Below, piece by piece: positions 30,601-38,905 of a stretch of 51,370 nucleotides of DNA. Numbering within the stretch: position 1 is the stretch's first letter; every line of letters begins with the position of its first letter. Origin of the DNA: Anaerolineales bacterium (GTDB lineage Bacteria > Chloroflexota > Anaerolineae > Anaerolineales > Villigracilaceae); NCBI GenBank assembly GCA_020060625.1, contig JAGUZU010000100.1, positions 1 through 51,370 on the forward strand, written 5' to 3'. The position numbers and the translations under genes are program-made. A model generated the notes under the pieces. The model did not search any database, was not told the DNA's origin, and was given only the letters and a program-made list of their open reading frames with translations.

Positions 30601-31035
30601 ATGCCCCTCGAATGGATCCATTCCTCTGAAAATCTCGATTGGGACGAACTGTCCCAACTTTACTTGGATGCTCCGCTCGGTTACAAAGCGCCCGCGGACT
30701 TGAAAATCGCGTTCTCGAACAGCATGTTCAAATGCCTGGTGTACGACGATGGGAAATTGATCGCGGCGGGGCGCGCGCTGGCGGACGGGACGGATTGCTC
30801 CTACATTTGCGACGTCGCCGTCCACCCGAAGTATCAGGGCATGGGCTTGGGCAGGGACATCGTTTCCAAACTGGTCGAGTTCTCGAAGAAGCACAAGAAG
30901 ATCATCTTATATGCCGCCATCGGGAAAGAGGCGTTTTACAAGAAACTCGGCTTCAAACGCATGACCACCGCGATGGCGATCTTCAAAAATCAGGCGGAGG
31001 TGCTGGAGTCGGGGATCGTGGTGGATGATTCCTGA
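30601..31035 (+). CDS. GNAT-family N-acetyltransferase
   Basis: A 144-aa GCN5-type acetyltransferase. The acetyl-CoA motif A is VAVHPKYQGMGLGRDIVSKL (about residues 71-90), preceded by the CSYICD strand, and the YKKLGFKRM segment closes the fold. The substrate cannot be told from the sequence. It stands alone, divergent from the VOC gene. Confidence 0.9.
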   Translation: MPLEWIHSSENLDWDELSQLYLDAPLGYKAPADLKIAFSNSMFKCLVYDDGKLIAAGRALADGTDCSYICDVAVHPKYQGMGLGRDIVSKLVEFSKKHKKIILYAAIGKEAFYKKLGFKRMTTAMAIFKNQAEVLESGIVVDDS

Positions 31036-31096
31036 GGTTGTGCTACACTTGGGGAAATAGCCAATACAGTGTTCTGTTTTACCTTGGGAGATTAAA

Positions 31097-32005
31097 ATGA
31101 CAATACCTGATTATCAATCCTTGATGCTTCCGATACTTAATCTTGCCGCTGATGAGCTAGAGCACTCCTTGCAGGAAGCCACGAAAGTGCTGGCTGAGCA
31201 ATTCAATCTTACTGAGGCTGAGTTGGCAGAGATGCTCCCCAGCGCAAGGAAAACAAGATTTTATGACCGTGTTGGCTGGGCGGCGACTTATCTTCGCAAG
31301 GCTGGTTTATTGAATGCAACCGGTCGGGGACGATTCCAAATTTCACCCAGGGGATTGGATGTACTTAAACAATCACCGAAGCACATTAATGTTGAATTTC
31401 TTAGCCAATTTGACGAGTTTGTCGAATTTCGGACAAGACGCGACAAGGATGATGATGAAAAAATCACGCCAAGAGAAATAGATGTTCAAACGCCCGAAGA
31501 AGCCATTGAAGCTGCATATCAAAGCCTGCGCCAAACACTGGCAGAAGATGTTTTACAAACTGTTAAAAGTTGTTCGCCATCCTTTTTTGAAAGGCTGGTC
31601 ATCGACGTGTTGGTAAAAATGGGGTACGGCGGCACTCGAAAAGAAGCAGGCAAAGCGATTGGGAAAAGCGGCGATGGCGGGATTGACGGAATCATCAATG
31701 AAGACCGTCTTGGCTTGGATGTGATCTACATTCAAGCGAAAAAATGGGAAAACCCTGTCGGACGACCTGAAATTCAGAAATTTGCGGGCGCTTTGCAAGG
31801 ACAGAGAGCAAAAAAGGGGATTTTCATCACGACATCTGGTTTTACGACCGAAGCAAAAGAGTTCGCGTCAAAAATTGACAGCAAAATCACCTTGATTGAT
31901 GGTGAGACATTGAGTCAGTTGATGATTGACTACAATGTGGGAGTCAACTCGATTGTGAATTATGAATTAAAGCGGATTGATTCTGATTACTTCATAGAAG
32001 AATAG
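31097..32005 (+). CDS. mrr: Mrr-type restriction endonuclease
   Basis: A 302-aa type IV restriction protein that cuts modified foreign DNA. The N-terminal Mrr_N winged helix covers about 5-100 (ISPRGLDVLK), and the C-terminal Mrr_cat PD-(D/E)XK domain about 165-280. Catalytic residues are visible in KSGDGGIDGII and IYIQAKKW (Asp and Q-x-K), with GIFITTSGFT following. The start has GGGAG upstream. It sits close to a VapBC-like pair, making a small defence patch. Confidence 0.92.
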   Translation: MTIPDYQSLMLPILNLAADELEHSLQEATKVLAEQFNLTEAELAEMLPSARKTRFYDRVGWAATYLRKAGLLNATGRGRFQISPRGLDVLKQSPKHINVEFLSQFDEFVEFRTRRDKDDDEKITPREIDVQTPEEAIEAAYQSLRQTLAEDVLQTVKSCSPSFFERLVIDVLVKMGYGGTRKEAGKAIGKSGDGGIDGIINEDRLGLDVIYIQAKKWENPVGRPEIQKFAGALQGQRAKKGIFITTSGFTTEAKEFASKIDSKITLIDGETLSQLMIDYNVGVNSIVNYELKRIDSDYFIEE

Positions 32006-32025
32006 TTTTCAAATCCCCATAAACA

Positions 32026-32063
32026 AAGCGAGATGGTCGCCCTGCAAGGTGACCGTCTCGCTT
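32026..32063 (+). terminator. Terminator after mrr
   Basis: AAGCGAGA-GGTC pairs with GACC-TCTCGCTT with one mismatch, 20 bases after the mrr stop. There is no long T-run on the plus strand. Confidence 0.65.
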
Positions 32064-32131
32064 GTAGGTCACGTTTTCAACGTGACGATCTATGCAACAA
32101 AATTTGTCACGCAAAATGCGTGACCTACAAA
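32062..32131. repeat. GTAGGTCACG palindromic repeat
   Basis: TTGTAGGTCACG and CGTGACCTACAA close a nested hairpin with inner CACGTT/AACGTG pairs. Shorter relatives occur at 37758-37785 and 45544-45570. Confidence 0.6.
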
Positions 32132-32142
32132 CTTCTCACAAC

Positions 32143-32577
32143 CTACACCCCCACGTCCCCGATCCAAATCGCCCAATCCACGGCACTGGCAAGCGGAGCG
32201 TCCGCGGTGATGAGCGGCAGGTCCAGTTTTTGGGCGAGGACGGCGTAACAGGCATCGTAGGCGGTCAGTTTTTTCTGGTCCGCAAGTGTCAATGCGTCTT
32301 CGATCAACTCTGTTGTGGAGGTAACAGTCAGCGCAAGTTCGTTCAAGTCCTTCAAATCCGCCAGTGAATCTTCCAGCGGACGCTCGAAGCGGCGGGTGTA
32401 TTTCAGCAGGATGTTGGCGCATTCGATGTAAAACAAATCGGGGACGTGGATTTCCGCCTGCGGGTCATCGGCGAGTTTGGCAAGCAGCTGTTGGACCTCG
32501 TCCGAAAACTCTTCTTCGATGAATAACTTAATCCCCACGCTGGCGTCCAGGACACAGCGTAAAACGACTTCGCTCAT
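32143..32577 (-). CDS. PIN-domain toxin VapC-like
   Basis: A 144-aa PIN ribonuclease toxin. The first acidic site is CVLDASVGIKLF, then DLFYIECANIL (Glu), and later LTAYDACYAVLA and LITADAPLA with Asp residues; the full acidic set is present. The start overlaps the antitoxin stop by 4 bp, so order and coupling follow the classical VapBC plan. Such toxins cleave tRNA or rRNA when the antitoxin is degraded. Confidence 0.88.
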   Translation of the reverse strand: MSEVVLRCVLDASVGIKLFIEEEFSDEVQQLLAKLADDPQAEIHVPDLFYIECANILLKYTRRFERPLEDSLADLKDLNELALTVTSTTELIEDALTLADQKKLTAYDACYAVLAQKLDLPLITADAPLASAVDWAIWIGDVGV

Positions 32578-32816
32578 CGCCCGCGGTCCTCGCGCAGCAA
32601 GTCCAATGACGAAGGCGCGTTTTTGGGCGCCTTGAAACGCCGCCGCTGGATGGAGGTCAAGACCCTTGCTTGCTTCATGCGGCGTTCTTCGATTTCGATT
32701 GCCTGGGAAAGCAGGGTGATCACTTCCGCGCTCAGGGAGCGGTTGCGGGCATTCGCCAGTGCGCGGATGCGCTCGTACAGGTCATCAGGCACACTGCGGA
32801 CGTGAAGGGTGTTCAT
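32574..32816 (-). CDS. VapB/FitA-like ribbon-helix-helix antitoxin
   Basis: An 80-aa antitoxin with a NTLHVRSVPDDLYERIRALA ribbon-helix-helix start and the RSLSAEVITLLSQAI helix typical of the FitA/Arc type, then a basic tail that would inhibit the toxin. The start follows GGAAATCCGC. The upstream palindrome at 32851-32871 is its likely operator. Confidence 0.87.
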   Translation of the reverse strand: MNTLHVRSVPDDLYERIRALANARNRSLSAEVITLLSQAIEIEERRMKQARVLTSIQRRRFKAPKNAPSSLDLLREDRGR

Positions 32817-32837
32817 GCGGATTTCCTTTCCGCAAAA

Positions 32838-32871
32838 ATTGTAGCACAATTTGGTTGCACAGTGCAACCAA
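32838..32871 (-). promoter_or_regulatory. Promoter with palindromic operator of vapBC
   Basis: On the minus strand TTGCAC (32862-32867) and TACAAT (32838-32843) are 18 bp apart. A perfect 10-1-10 inverted repeat (TTGGTTGCAC-A-GTGCAACCAA, 32851-32871) covers the -35 box and part of the spacer, fitting autorepression by the antitoxin. Confidence 0.75.
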
Positions 32872-32919
32872 AATATGATCCTTCGACTTCGCTCAGGACA
32901 AGTCTCCAGTCTCTGCTTT

Positions 32920-33978
32920 TTATTCCCCCACCGCCACCCCATTCTGAAAGATTGTCAATTCATGACCCGCGCTCAAATACGCGTGGACAGACGTGCCGGG
33001 CGGGATGGTTTTGGTATGCGGTTTGAAGGCGTGGATCAACTTCCCTGACGATAAACGCAAACGATATTGATAATACGCGCCGCGGAAGAAGCGCGCCAGC
33101 ACCAGCGCGTTGGGCGCCTGGGTCTGGTCGAAGTTCACATCGTCGGAGCGCAGGGCGATCTCGACGGTTGAGTCAACGGGCAGGTTCACTTTTTGAGGAA
33201 TCAAACCGAGTTCGGTTTCGATGCCGTTCTCTTTCACCACGCCGGGCAAAAAGTCACTGTCACCCATGAACTCCGCCACAAAGCGCGTGGCTGAATCGTG
33301 GAAGATATCTTCGGGCACGCCCACCTGCTCCAGCCGCCCGCTTTGGAACACGGCGAGTCGGTCACCCATGAAGAGCGCCTCCTCCTGGTCATGCGTCACG
33401 AACACCGCCGTGGCAGACATCGCCTTCAAAATTCCGCGCACCTGCTCGCGGACTTCATGGCGCAAGTCCGCATCGAGGCTGCTGAACGGTTCATCCATCA
33501 GGACCAACACAGGACGCGGCGCCAACGCCCGCGCCAACGCCACACGCTGACGCTCGCCTCCAGATAATTGATGCGGGTAGCGCTCCCCAAACTTTTCCAA
33601 CCCGACGAGTTTCAACATGCTGTGCGTGGTCTCGCGTGCAATTGCGGCGGGCTGTCCCTTCAAGCCGAATTTGACATTCTCGAAAACCGTGAGATGCGGG
33701 AAGAGCGCGTGATCCTGAAAGACCATGCCCACGCCGCGCTTTTCGGGCGGAGTAAAATATTCGGGGCTGGCGACCAGCCGTCCCTTAATGTGAAGCGAAC
33801 CATGATCAGGCCGTTCGAGTCCGGCGATCAATCGCAGGGTCGTCGTCTTGCCGCATCCGCTCGGACCGACCAGCGCGAGAATCTCGCCGTCCGCAAGCGT
33901 GAAGGAAATATCATCCACTGCGGGCGTTCCAGCGGATGTGAATCGTTTTGTGACGTTGCGAAGTTCGAGCGCATTCAT
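32920..33978 (-). CDS. fbpC: Iron(III)-type ABC transporter ATP-binding protein (FbpC-like)
   Basis: A 352-aa ATPase of the ferric-iron/spermidine branch. Walker A GPSGCGKTT, the Q-loop MVFQDHALF, signature LSGGERQRVALARA, Walker B VLMDEPFSSLD and the switch His in THDQEE are all present, with a TOBE-like C-terminal part. It overlaps the permease stop region by 4 bp and is the third gene of the operon after the binding protein and permease. An upstream frame extension was rejected in favour of MNALELRNV. Confidence 0.9.
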   Translation of the reverse strand: MNALELRNVTKRFTSAGTPAVDDISFTLADGEILALVGPSGCGKTTTLRLIAGLERPDHGSLHIKGRLVASPEYFTPPEKRGVGMVFQDHALFPHLTVFENVKFGLKGQPAAIARETTHSMLKLVGLEKFGERYPHQLSGGERQRVALARALAPRPVLVLMDEPFSSLDADLRHEVREQVRGILKAMSATAVFVTHDQEEALFMGDRLAVFQSGRLEQVGVPEDIFHDSATRFVAEFMGDSDFLPGVVKENGIETELGLIPQKVNLPVDSTVEIALRSDDVNFDQTQAPNALVLARFFRGAYYQYRLRLSSGKLIHAFKPHTKTIPPGTSVHAYLSAGHELTIFQNGVAVGE

Positions 33979-35606
33979 CGGAAGATCTGTTCCCGTCGGA
34001 GTAAAAAGTATAGCGGCGCGGCGGACGCGACCACGAGCAAAAGCGCGGCGGGCGCGGCTTGGACGTAAAAGCCTTCGGACGCCCAGATCCACACGCGCAC
34101 GGCAAGCGTGTCAAAGCCCGCGGGGCGGAGCAATAATGTAGCAGGCAATTCTTTGAGCGAGGTTAAGAAGACCAGCCCCGCGCCCGCCAGAAGACCCGGC
34201 ACGATGAGCGGAAGGATGACCTGCACGATGGTTTGCAGGGACGTGCGCCCGAGCGTGCGCGACGCCTCTTCCATCGAAGGCGACAGTTGATTCAGCGCCG
34301 ACTCGCTTGCCCGCACCGCCTGAGGCATGTGACGCAGCACGTATGCCATGACGACGACCAGCGGCGTGGCATACAAGAATGGAAGATAGCGGTTGACCAT
34401 CAGGACGAGGCTCAACGCGATCACCACGCCGGGGATGGCATAGCCGATTTGACAAAAGCGCGAGATGGCTTGTGTCAGCTTGTTTGGATAACGCACCGAA
34501 AGCAAAGCGACGGGCAGTGAAAGCAAAACCGCAATCACCGCCGCCAGCCCCGAAGCCCACAGGCTGTTCCAAACGTAATTGCCGAAGTTTTGCGAGCCGG
34601 AGCGCATGATGGAAGCCAGCGTTTCGGAATCAAGCAAGGCTTGCACGCTCCATACGCCCAACACAAGCACAGGCACGAGCAGGCTTGCGAAGACGACAAA
34701 TGCAACCAGTAAAAAGGCGGGAATCTTCCAACGTTTGAGTTGATGCGGCGGCGCGGGGCGCCACTGGCTGTCCATTTGCGTGAAGCGCGCCTGTCCCTGC
34801 AAGCGGAGTTCGCCCCACAAGATGATGACCGCGATCACGATCAGAACGCCGCTCAAGACCGCCGCGGCGGAACGGTCATAACGTCCAGAGAGTTGCACAA
34901 AAATCGCGGACGAGAACGTCTCGTAGCGCAGCAACGCCACGGTGCCGTATTCCGCCAGCACGTCCAACGCGACGAGTAATGCGCCTGCCGTGATGCCGGG
35001 GCGCAGGGCGGGCAGGGTCACTTCCCATAAAGTCTGCCAGTTGCTGCGCCCAAACGTCCGCGAGGCTTCTTCGAGTGACGCATTCAACGAGCGGAATGCC
35101 GCGCCGCTGAGCAGATAAACATACGGAAACATGAACAAGGTCAGAATGAACGCCGCGCCGCCAAACCCCAGCGGACTGGGCGTGGGAATCGGCTGACCGA
35201 ACCACGATGCCAGCAGCTGCGGGATGAATCCGCCGCGCGGACGAAGCAGGGTGAGATGAACAATCCCGCCGATGTACGGCGGAATCGCCAGCGGCATCGC
35301 CAGCAACCAGCGGAAGACCCTGCGCCCGGGCAGATCCGTCCGCTCGGTGAAAAAGGACATCGTCACGCCAATCAACGCCGCGCCGCCGGTGACTGTGGCG
35401 GCGAGAAGCAATGTATTGCCAAGCAACTTCCAGATGCGGGTTTGCAAGAGGCGAATCCAGACTTCCTCTCCGCCCGTGATGGCGCGGAAGAAAATGTACG
35501 CCAGCGGAATCGCCACAAATAACGCCACCAGCCCCGCGGCAAACAGGAGCCGCGGGCTGATGTGGTAATACCTGCGAAGTTGGGGTAATGTATCTTGAAT
35601 CTGCAT
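33975..35606 (-). CDS. fbpB: Iron(III)-type ABC transporter permease (FbpB-like)
   Basis: A 543-aa fused double permease of the FbpB/CysTW type, with about twelve membrane helices and two EAA loops (EEASRTFGRSNWQTLWEVTL and EEASRTLGRTSLQTIVQVIL) that contact the ATPase. Repeated halves reflect the fused dimer. The start at MQIQDTL is preferred to 35642, because the longer frame would include a dispersed repeat; GAGGGA lies 10 nt upstream. Confidence 0.92.
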   Translation of the reverse strand: MQIQDTLPQLRRYYHISPRLLFAAGLVALFVAIPLAYIFFRAITGGEEVWIRLLQTRIWKLLGNTLLLAATVTGGAALIGVTMSFFTERTDLPGRRVFRWLLAMPLAIPPYIGGIVHLTLLRPRGGFIPQLLASWFGQPIPTPSPLGFGGAAFILTLFMFPYVYLLSGAAFRSLNASLEEASRTFGRSNWQTLWEVTLPALRPGITAGALLVALDVLAEYGTVALLRYETFSSAIFVQLSGRYDRSAAAVLSGVLIVIAVIILWGELRLQGQARFTQMDSQWRPAPPHQLKRWKIPAFLLVAFVVFASLLVPVLVLGVWSVQALLDSETLASIMRSGSQNFGNYVWNSLWASGLAAVIAVLLSLPVALLSVRYPNKLTQAISRFCQIGYAIPGVVIALSLVLMVNRYLPFLYATPLVVVMAYVLRHMPQAVRASESALNQLSPSMEEASRTLGRTSLQTIVQVILPLIVPGLLAGAGLVFLTSLKELPATLLLRPAGFDTLAVRVWIWASEGFYVQAAPAALLLVVASAAPLYFLLRREQIFR

Positions 35607-35633
35607 TTTGAAATTATCCCTCATCCCCAACCC

Positions 35634-35700
35634 TTCTCCCAAGGGGAGAAGGGAGTCTTGTCCCCCTCTCCCACAGGGAGAGGGGCTAGGGGTGAGGGTA
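35634..35700. repeat. Palindromic dispersed repeat (CTCTCCCACAGGGAGAGGGG type)
   Basis: Two hairpins are visible, CCTTCTCCC-AAGG-GGGAGAAGG and CCCCTCTCCC-ACA-GGGAGAGGGG, between the binding protein and permease genes. It is a dispersed repeat and may also process the operon mRNA. Confidence 0.65.
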
Positions 35701-35704
35701 AGAT

Positions 35705-36784
35705 TTACGGCAAACCAATCGCTTCCATTAAATCCAACGTGCCGTTGAAATCGAGCGCGGCTTCCGCCACGTTCACATCCGCAAGGCGGAAACCATCCAA
35801 CGGCTGCACGCCTTCCTTTAATGCCACACCGGGCAGAAGCGGATATTCGTAATTCAACTCAGCGAACAGTTTCTGCCCTTCTTCCGAAATCAGAAAGTCC
35901 AAAAAGGCTTGCGCGGCAGGGACATTCTTTGCGCCCTTGACGATCGCGGCGGAAGTGGCATTGCTGATCAAACCGATCCCCCCTTCACCCTGGTCTGGGA
36001 AGACGATACCCACCGGGCTGCCTTCCGCCTGCTGCAAATAATAATAGTAGTGATTGACCAGACCGATCTTGAACTCGCCCGCGCCGACGGCTTTGCGCAC
36101 ATCCGTGTGACCGCCGAAGAAGGTCACGTCATTCGCCATCAAGCCGGCGAGCCATTCCTGCGTATCCACGTCGCCGAGCAGTTGGCGCATCGCGGCGACC
36201 TGTGCCTGCATCCCGCCGTTGGTCGAGCCAGCCGCAGCGATTTGCCCCTTCCACTTGGGGTCGGTCAAATCGAAAATGGATGTCGGCGCTTCCTCCGCGC
36301 TCACAAGTTCCGTATTGTAAATGATGACACGCGCGCGACGGGTGAGACCGATCCAGCTATCGTCGGGTCCGATAAACTCCGGGGGCAATGAATCAGCCCC
36401 GGCGGGTCGGTATGAGGCGAACAACCCCTGTTGGTACAAATTCTGGATGGTGAAGATCTCGGTCGTCACGAACACATCCGCCTGCGGGTTGGCTTGCTCC
36501 TCGATCAGCGCGTTCGCCAGTTCGCTGTTGCTGCCAGACTTAAGCAAAATTTTCACAGTCGGATGCTTCGCCTGGAACGCATCCAGGACAGGCTGGATGA
36601 GCGATTCGGAACGTCCCGAATAGATGACCAGATCGCCCGAAACACCCGCCTCGTTTTCGACGGGTTGGGCTGATTCAGTTTCTGGGACATTTTCCCCACT
36701 GACGGTTGTCCCGCCGCCGCACGCGCTGACCAGAAGAGTCAGCACAAATAGAAGCCCGAACAGTTTCCTGCTGAAATGTTGCAT
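35705..36784 (-). CDS. fbpA: Iron(III)-type ABC solute-binding lipoprotein (FbpA-like)
   Basis: A 359-aa lipoprotein. A signal peptide with the lipobox LVSACGG (acylated Cys near residue 23) is followed by a Thr/Glu linker and the two-lobe binding fold. The NHYYYYLQ run lies where FbpA proteins use a Tyr pair to bind Fe(III). Start at MQHFSRK, with AAGGAG upstream; a longer frame to 36820 was rejected. It leads an operon with fbpB and fbpC, which lies divergent from a DtxR-family gene. Confidence 0.9.
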   Translation of the reverse strand: MQHFSRKLFGLLFVLTLLVSACGGGTTVSGENVPETESAQPVENEAGVSGDLVIYSGRSESLIQPVLDAFQAKHPTVKILLKSGSNSELANALIEEQANPQADVFVTTEIFTIQNLYQQGLFASYRPAGADSLPPEFIGPDDSWIGLTRRARVIIYNTELVSAEEAPTSIFDLTDPKWKGQIAAAGSTNGGMQAQVAAMRQLLGDVDTQEWLAGLMANDVTFFGGHTDVRKAVGAGEFKIGLVNHYYYYLQQAEGSPVGIVFPDQGEGGIGLISNATSAAIVKGAKNVPAAQAFLDFLISEEGQKLFAELNYEYPLLPGVALKEGVQPLDGFRLADVNVAEAALDFNGTLDLMEAIGLP

Positions 36785-36910
36785 CGAACAAATCTCCTTG
36801 AAGGTGTGTTGAACAGACAAATAAGGGTATATATGTCTGCTATGAATGCGGCGTAGTATAATCGCCGCAGCTTCAATAATCTAGATATTTGTATTAAAAT
36901 TTACCTATAT

Positions 36911-36935
36911 TTGGTTGAGAACGGTTTTCAACCAA
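36911..36935. promoter_or_regulatory. Inverted repeat, candidate DtxR-type operator
   Basis: TTGGTTGA and TCAACCAA (8 bp, spacer 9 bp with further A-T pairs) lie between the divergent fbpA and DtxR-family genes, about 125 and 105 bp from their starts. It is a good candidate for metal-dependent regulation of both. Confidence 0.6.
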
Positions 36936-36992
36936 GTTGAAGATTTTCATGTACCGCAAGGCTTGTCCTGAGTTTACGAAGGATTTATTTGC

Positions 36993-37019
36993 ATTCATCG
37001 CAAGATGAATCTTGCGTTA
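36993..37019. repeat. CGCAAGAT palindrome
   Basis: CGCAAGAT-GA-ATCTTGCG is a perfect inverted repeat just before the DtxR-family gene. A near copy occurs at about 43558-43584. Confidence 0.5.
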
Positions 37020-37039
37020 CATTCTGGAGCGCTCCCCGC

Positions 37040-37732
37040 ATGAATGTCAGCCCTGCCATGCAGCGTTACGCTGCTGAAATCTATCGCTTACAACAGGACC
37101 ATCAACAGGTTCCCATGTCTCTTTTAAGTTCGCATGTCGAGTCATCGGCGCAGGCAACCGCCAGCATGGTCAAACGCCTGCAAAAACTCGGCTATCTCGC
37201 GCACGAACCGTATCGGGGCGTATTGCTCACCCCCGAAGGCGAACGCATTGCCATGCCCTCCCTGCGCCGCCACCGCCTGACGGAAGTCTTCCTCGTCAAA
37301 GTGATGAAATACGACTGGGCAGCCGCCCACGAACTTGCCGACACTTTCGAGCGCGGGGTCAACGACGAAATCGAAGACCGCATGGACGAACTCGCGGGGC
37401 ACCCCGCACGCTGTCCGCATGGCGAGCCGATCCCCTCCAAAGACGGGGTCATGCCGCGCGTGGACGACATATCGTTGATCGAAGTCCCTTCGGGTTCCGA
37501 TTGCGTCATCAGCCGCGTCCGCACGCATGATTTGGAAAAACTAGATTACATCGGCGAGCTTGGGCTTGTCCCCGGCACGCCGTTTCATTTGTTTAGCTGC
37601 GCGCCGTTCAAAGGTCCGCTGCGGTTGCAGACACAGCAACACGATCACCTCATCGGCTTCGAACTGGCAAGTTCGCTGTGGGTGGAAGTAGTCAGGATGG
37701 GACCCGGAAATAAACTTCCCCCGAAGAAGTAA
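37040..37732 (+). CDS. DtxR-family metal-dependent regulator with C-terminal FeoA-like domain
   Basis: A 230-aa repressor. The N-terminal winged helix (about 5-65, QRYAAEIYRLQQDHQQVPMS) is followed by the DtxR dimerisation/metal region with HRLTEVFLVKVM, an HELADTFERGV helix and CPHGEPIPS (Cys/His/Glu ligands). An SH3/FeoA-like tail covers about 165-225. It probably senses Fe(II) or Mn(II) and controls the divergent Fbp operon. Start at MNVSPAM, with GGAG upstream. Confidence 0.9.
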   Translation: MNVSPAMQRYAAEIYRLQQDHQQVPMSLLSSHVESSAQATASMVKRLQKLGYLAHEPYRGVLLTPEGERIAMPSLRRHRLTEVFLVKVMKYDWAAAHELADTFERGVNDEIEDRMDELAGHPARCPHGEPIPSKDGVMPRVDDISLIEVPSGSDCVISRVRTHDLEKLDYIGELGLVPGTPFHLFSCAPFKGPLRLQTQQHDHLIGFELASSLWVEVVRMGPGNKLPPKK

Positions 37733-37779
37733 ACGGGGGAAGAATTCGTTTTCTATACTCGTCACGTTACAAACGTGAC

Positions 37780-38844
37780 CTACGAACTCTTTGCCATCGC
37801 CTCTTTGAAATTCACCAGCGCGTCCACGGGGGTTGGGTCCACGCCGTAGCCCATCGCCAGATAATACGCCATGTAATCGCCGAACAGGATCAAGGTCCAG
37901 ATATGAGCGAGCGCGGATTCGCCGCGCGCATCCACAAAATCCGTGTTCATGCCTTCGAGCATGAACGCCTGCCGCATCAGGTCGGAGCGCAGCCGATTGC
38001 GCGGATGGTCGGACGGCGCGCGCAGGAACATTGTCATGGTGTGCGCGTTCAACACCTGCTGCGGGTTGATCGTCCCTGCCAGCGTGTTGTGATTCGCTTC
38101 GGGCAAAAACTCGAAATTCGCGCCCGCCTTCGCAATCTCATTGATCTGTCCCTTCCAGCGGCGGGCAACTGGCGCGAGCATACCCGAACCCATCACCGTC
38201 ACCCAGCGCCCCATCAACTGCCCCGCGTAGCGCTTGGCAGGATTGTTCGCAGCAGGCACATCCGCGCGCAAATGCTCCTGTGATTTCTTCATCGCGGCGA
38301 CGGCTTCCGACAGATCATTGGATGGATCGGGAATAAAATTCAGACGGGCGAACAAACCGAGCAGCAGACCGAACGAGAATCCCACCGCGGCTCGCGGCTG
38401 ACCTTTGTGGCTGAATCGCCAAACCGGAATTTTTTTCTCGCCTGCGAGTTTTTCCAGTTTTCCCCCGGTGGTGATTGCAACAATGGAACATCCATTTTTC
38501 AGCGCGGCTTGGAACGAGTCCAGCGTCTCTTCGGTGTTGCCGGAATGGGACGAACAGATGACCAGCGTCTCTTTTCCTTTTGCAAACGCGGGCAGTCCGT
38601 AATCGCGGTGAACGGTCACGGGGAGGGAAAGGCTCGGAGCGACGTATGCAGCCGCAAGGTCCGCGCCGATGGCGGAGCCGCCCAGCCCGCAAATGACGAT
38701 GGAGCGGATGTCGCCAGGTTCGGGAAGCGGCTGGGTTTTCGACAAGTCCCATGCGGCTTGCAATTGATCGGGAAGCCCGTCAATTTCGGCGAGCATGTTT
38801 TGGGTATCCAGTTGTTTGAAATAAGCGAGATCGTCCAAATTCAT
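37780..38844 (-). CDS. Bifunctional phosphoglucose/phosphomannose isomerase
   Basis: A 354-aa SIS-domain isomerase that interconverts fructose 6-phosphate with glucose 6-phosphate and mannose 6-phosphate. The N-terminal SIS domain has GLGGSAIGADL and CSSHSGNTEETL; the C-terminal part has the family segment with NHNTLAG. The start at MNLDDLAYF has GGAAGG upstream. It is the last gene of the pucC-to-isomerase operon. Confidence 0.9.
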   Translation of the reverse strand: MNLDDLAYFKQLDTQNMLAEIDGLPDQLQAAWDLSKTQPLPEPGDIRSIVICGLGGSAIGADLAAAYVAPSLSLPVTVHRDYGLPAFAKGKETLVICSSHSGNTEETLDSFQAALKNGCSIVAITTGGKLEKLAGEKKIPVWRFSHKGQPRAAVGFSFGLLLGLFARLNFIPDPSNDLSEAVAAMKKSQEHLRADVPAANNPAKRYAGQLMGRWVTVMGSGMLAPVARRWKGQINEIAKAGANFEFLPEANHNTLAGTINPQQVLNAHTMTMFLRAPSDHPRNRLRSDLMRQAFMLEGMNTDFVDARGESALAHIWTLILFGDYMAYYLAMGYGVDPTPVDALVNFKEAMAKSS

Positions 38845-38905
38845 TTTGCATCCTTCCGAAGAGACGCCCGAGTTCATTCAGACCCCGAAGTCTTTTTTTT
38901 AAGGC

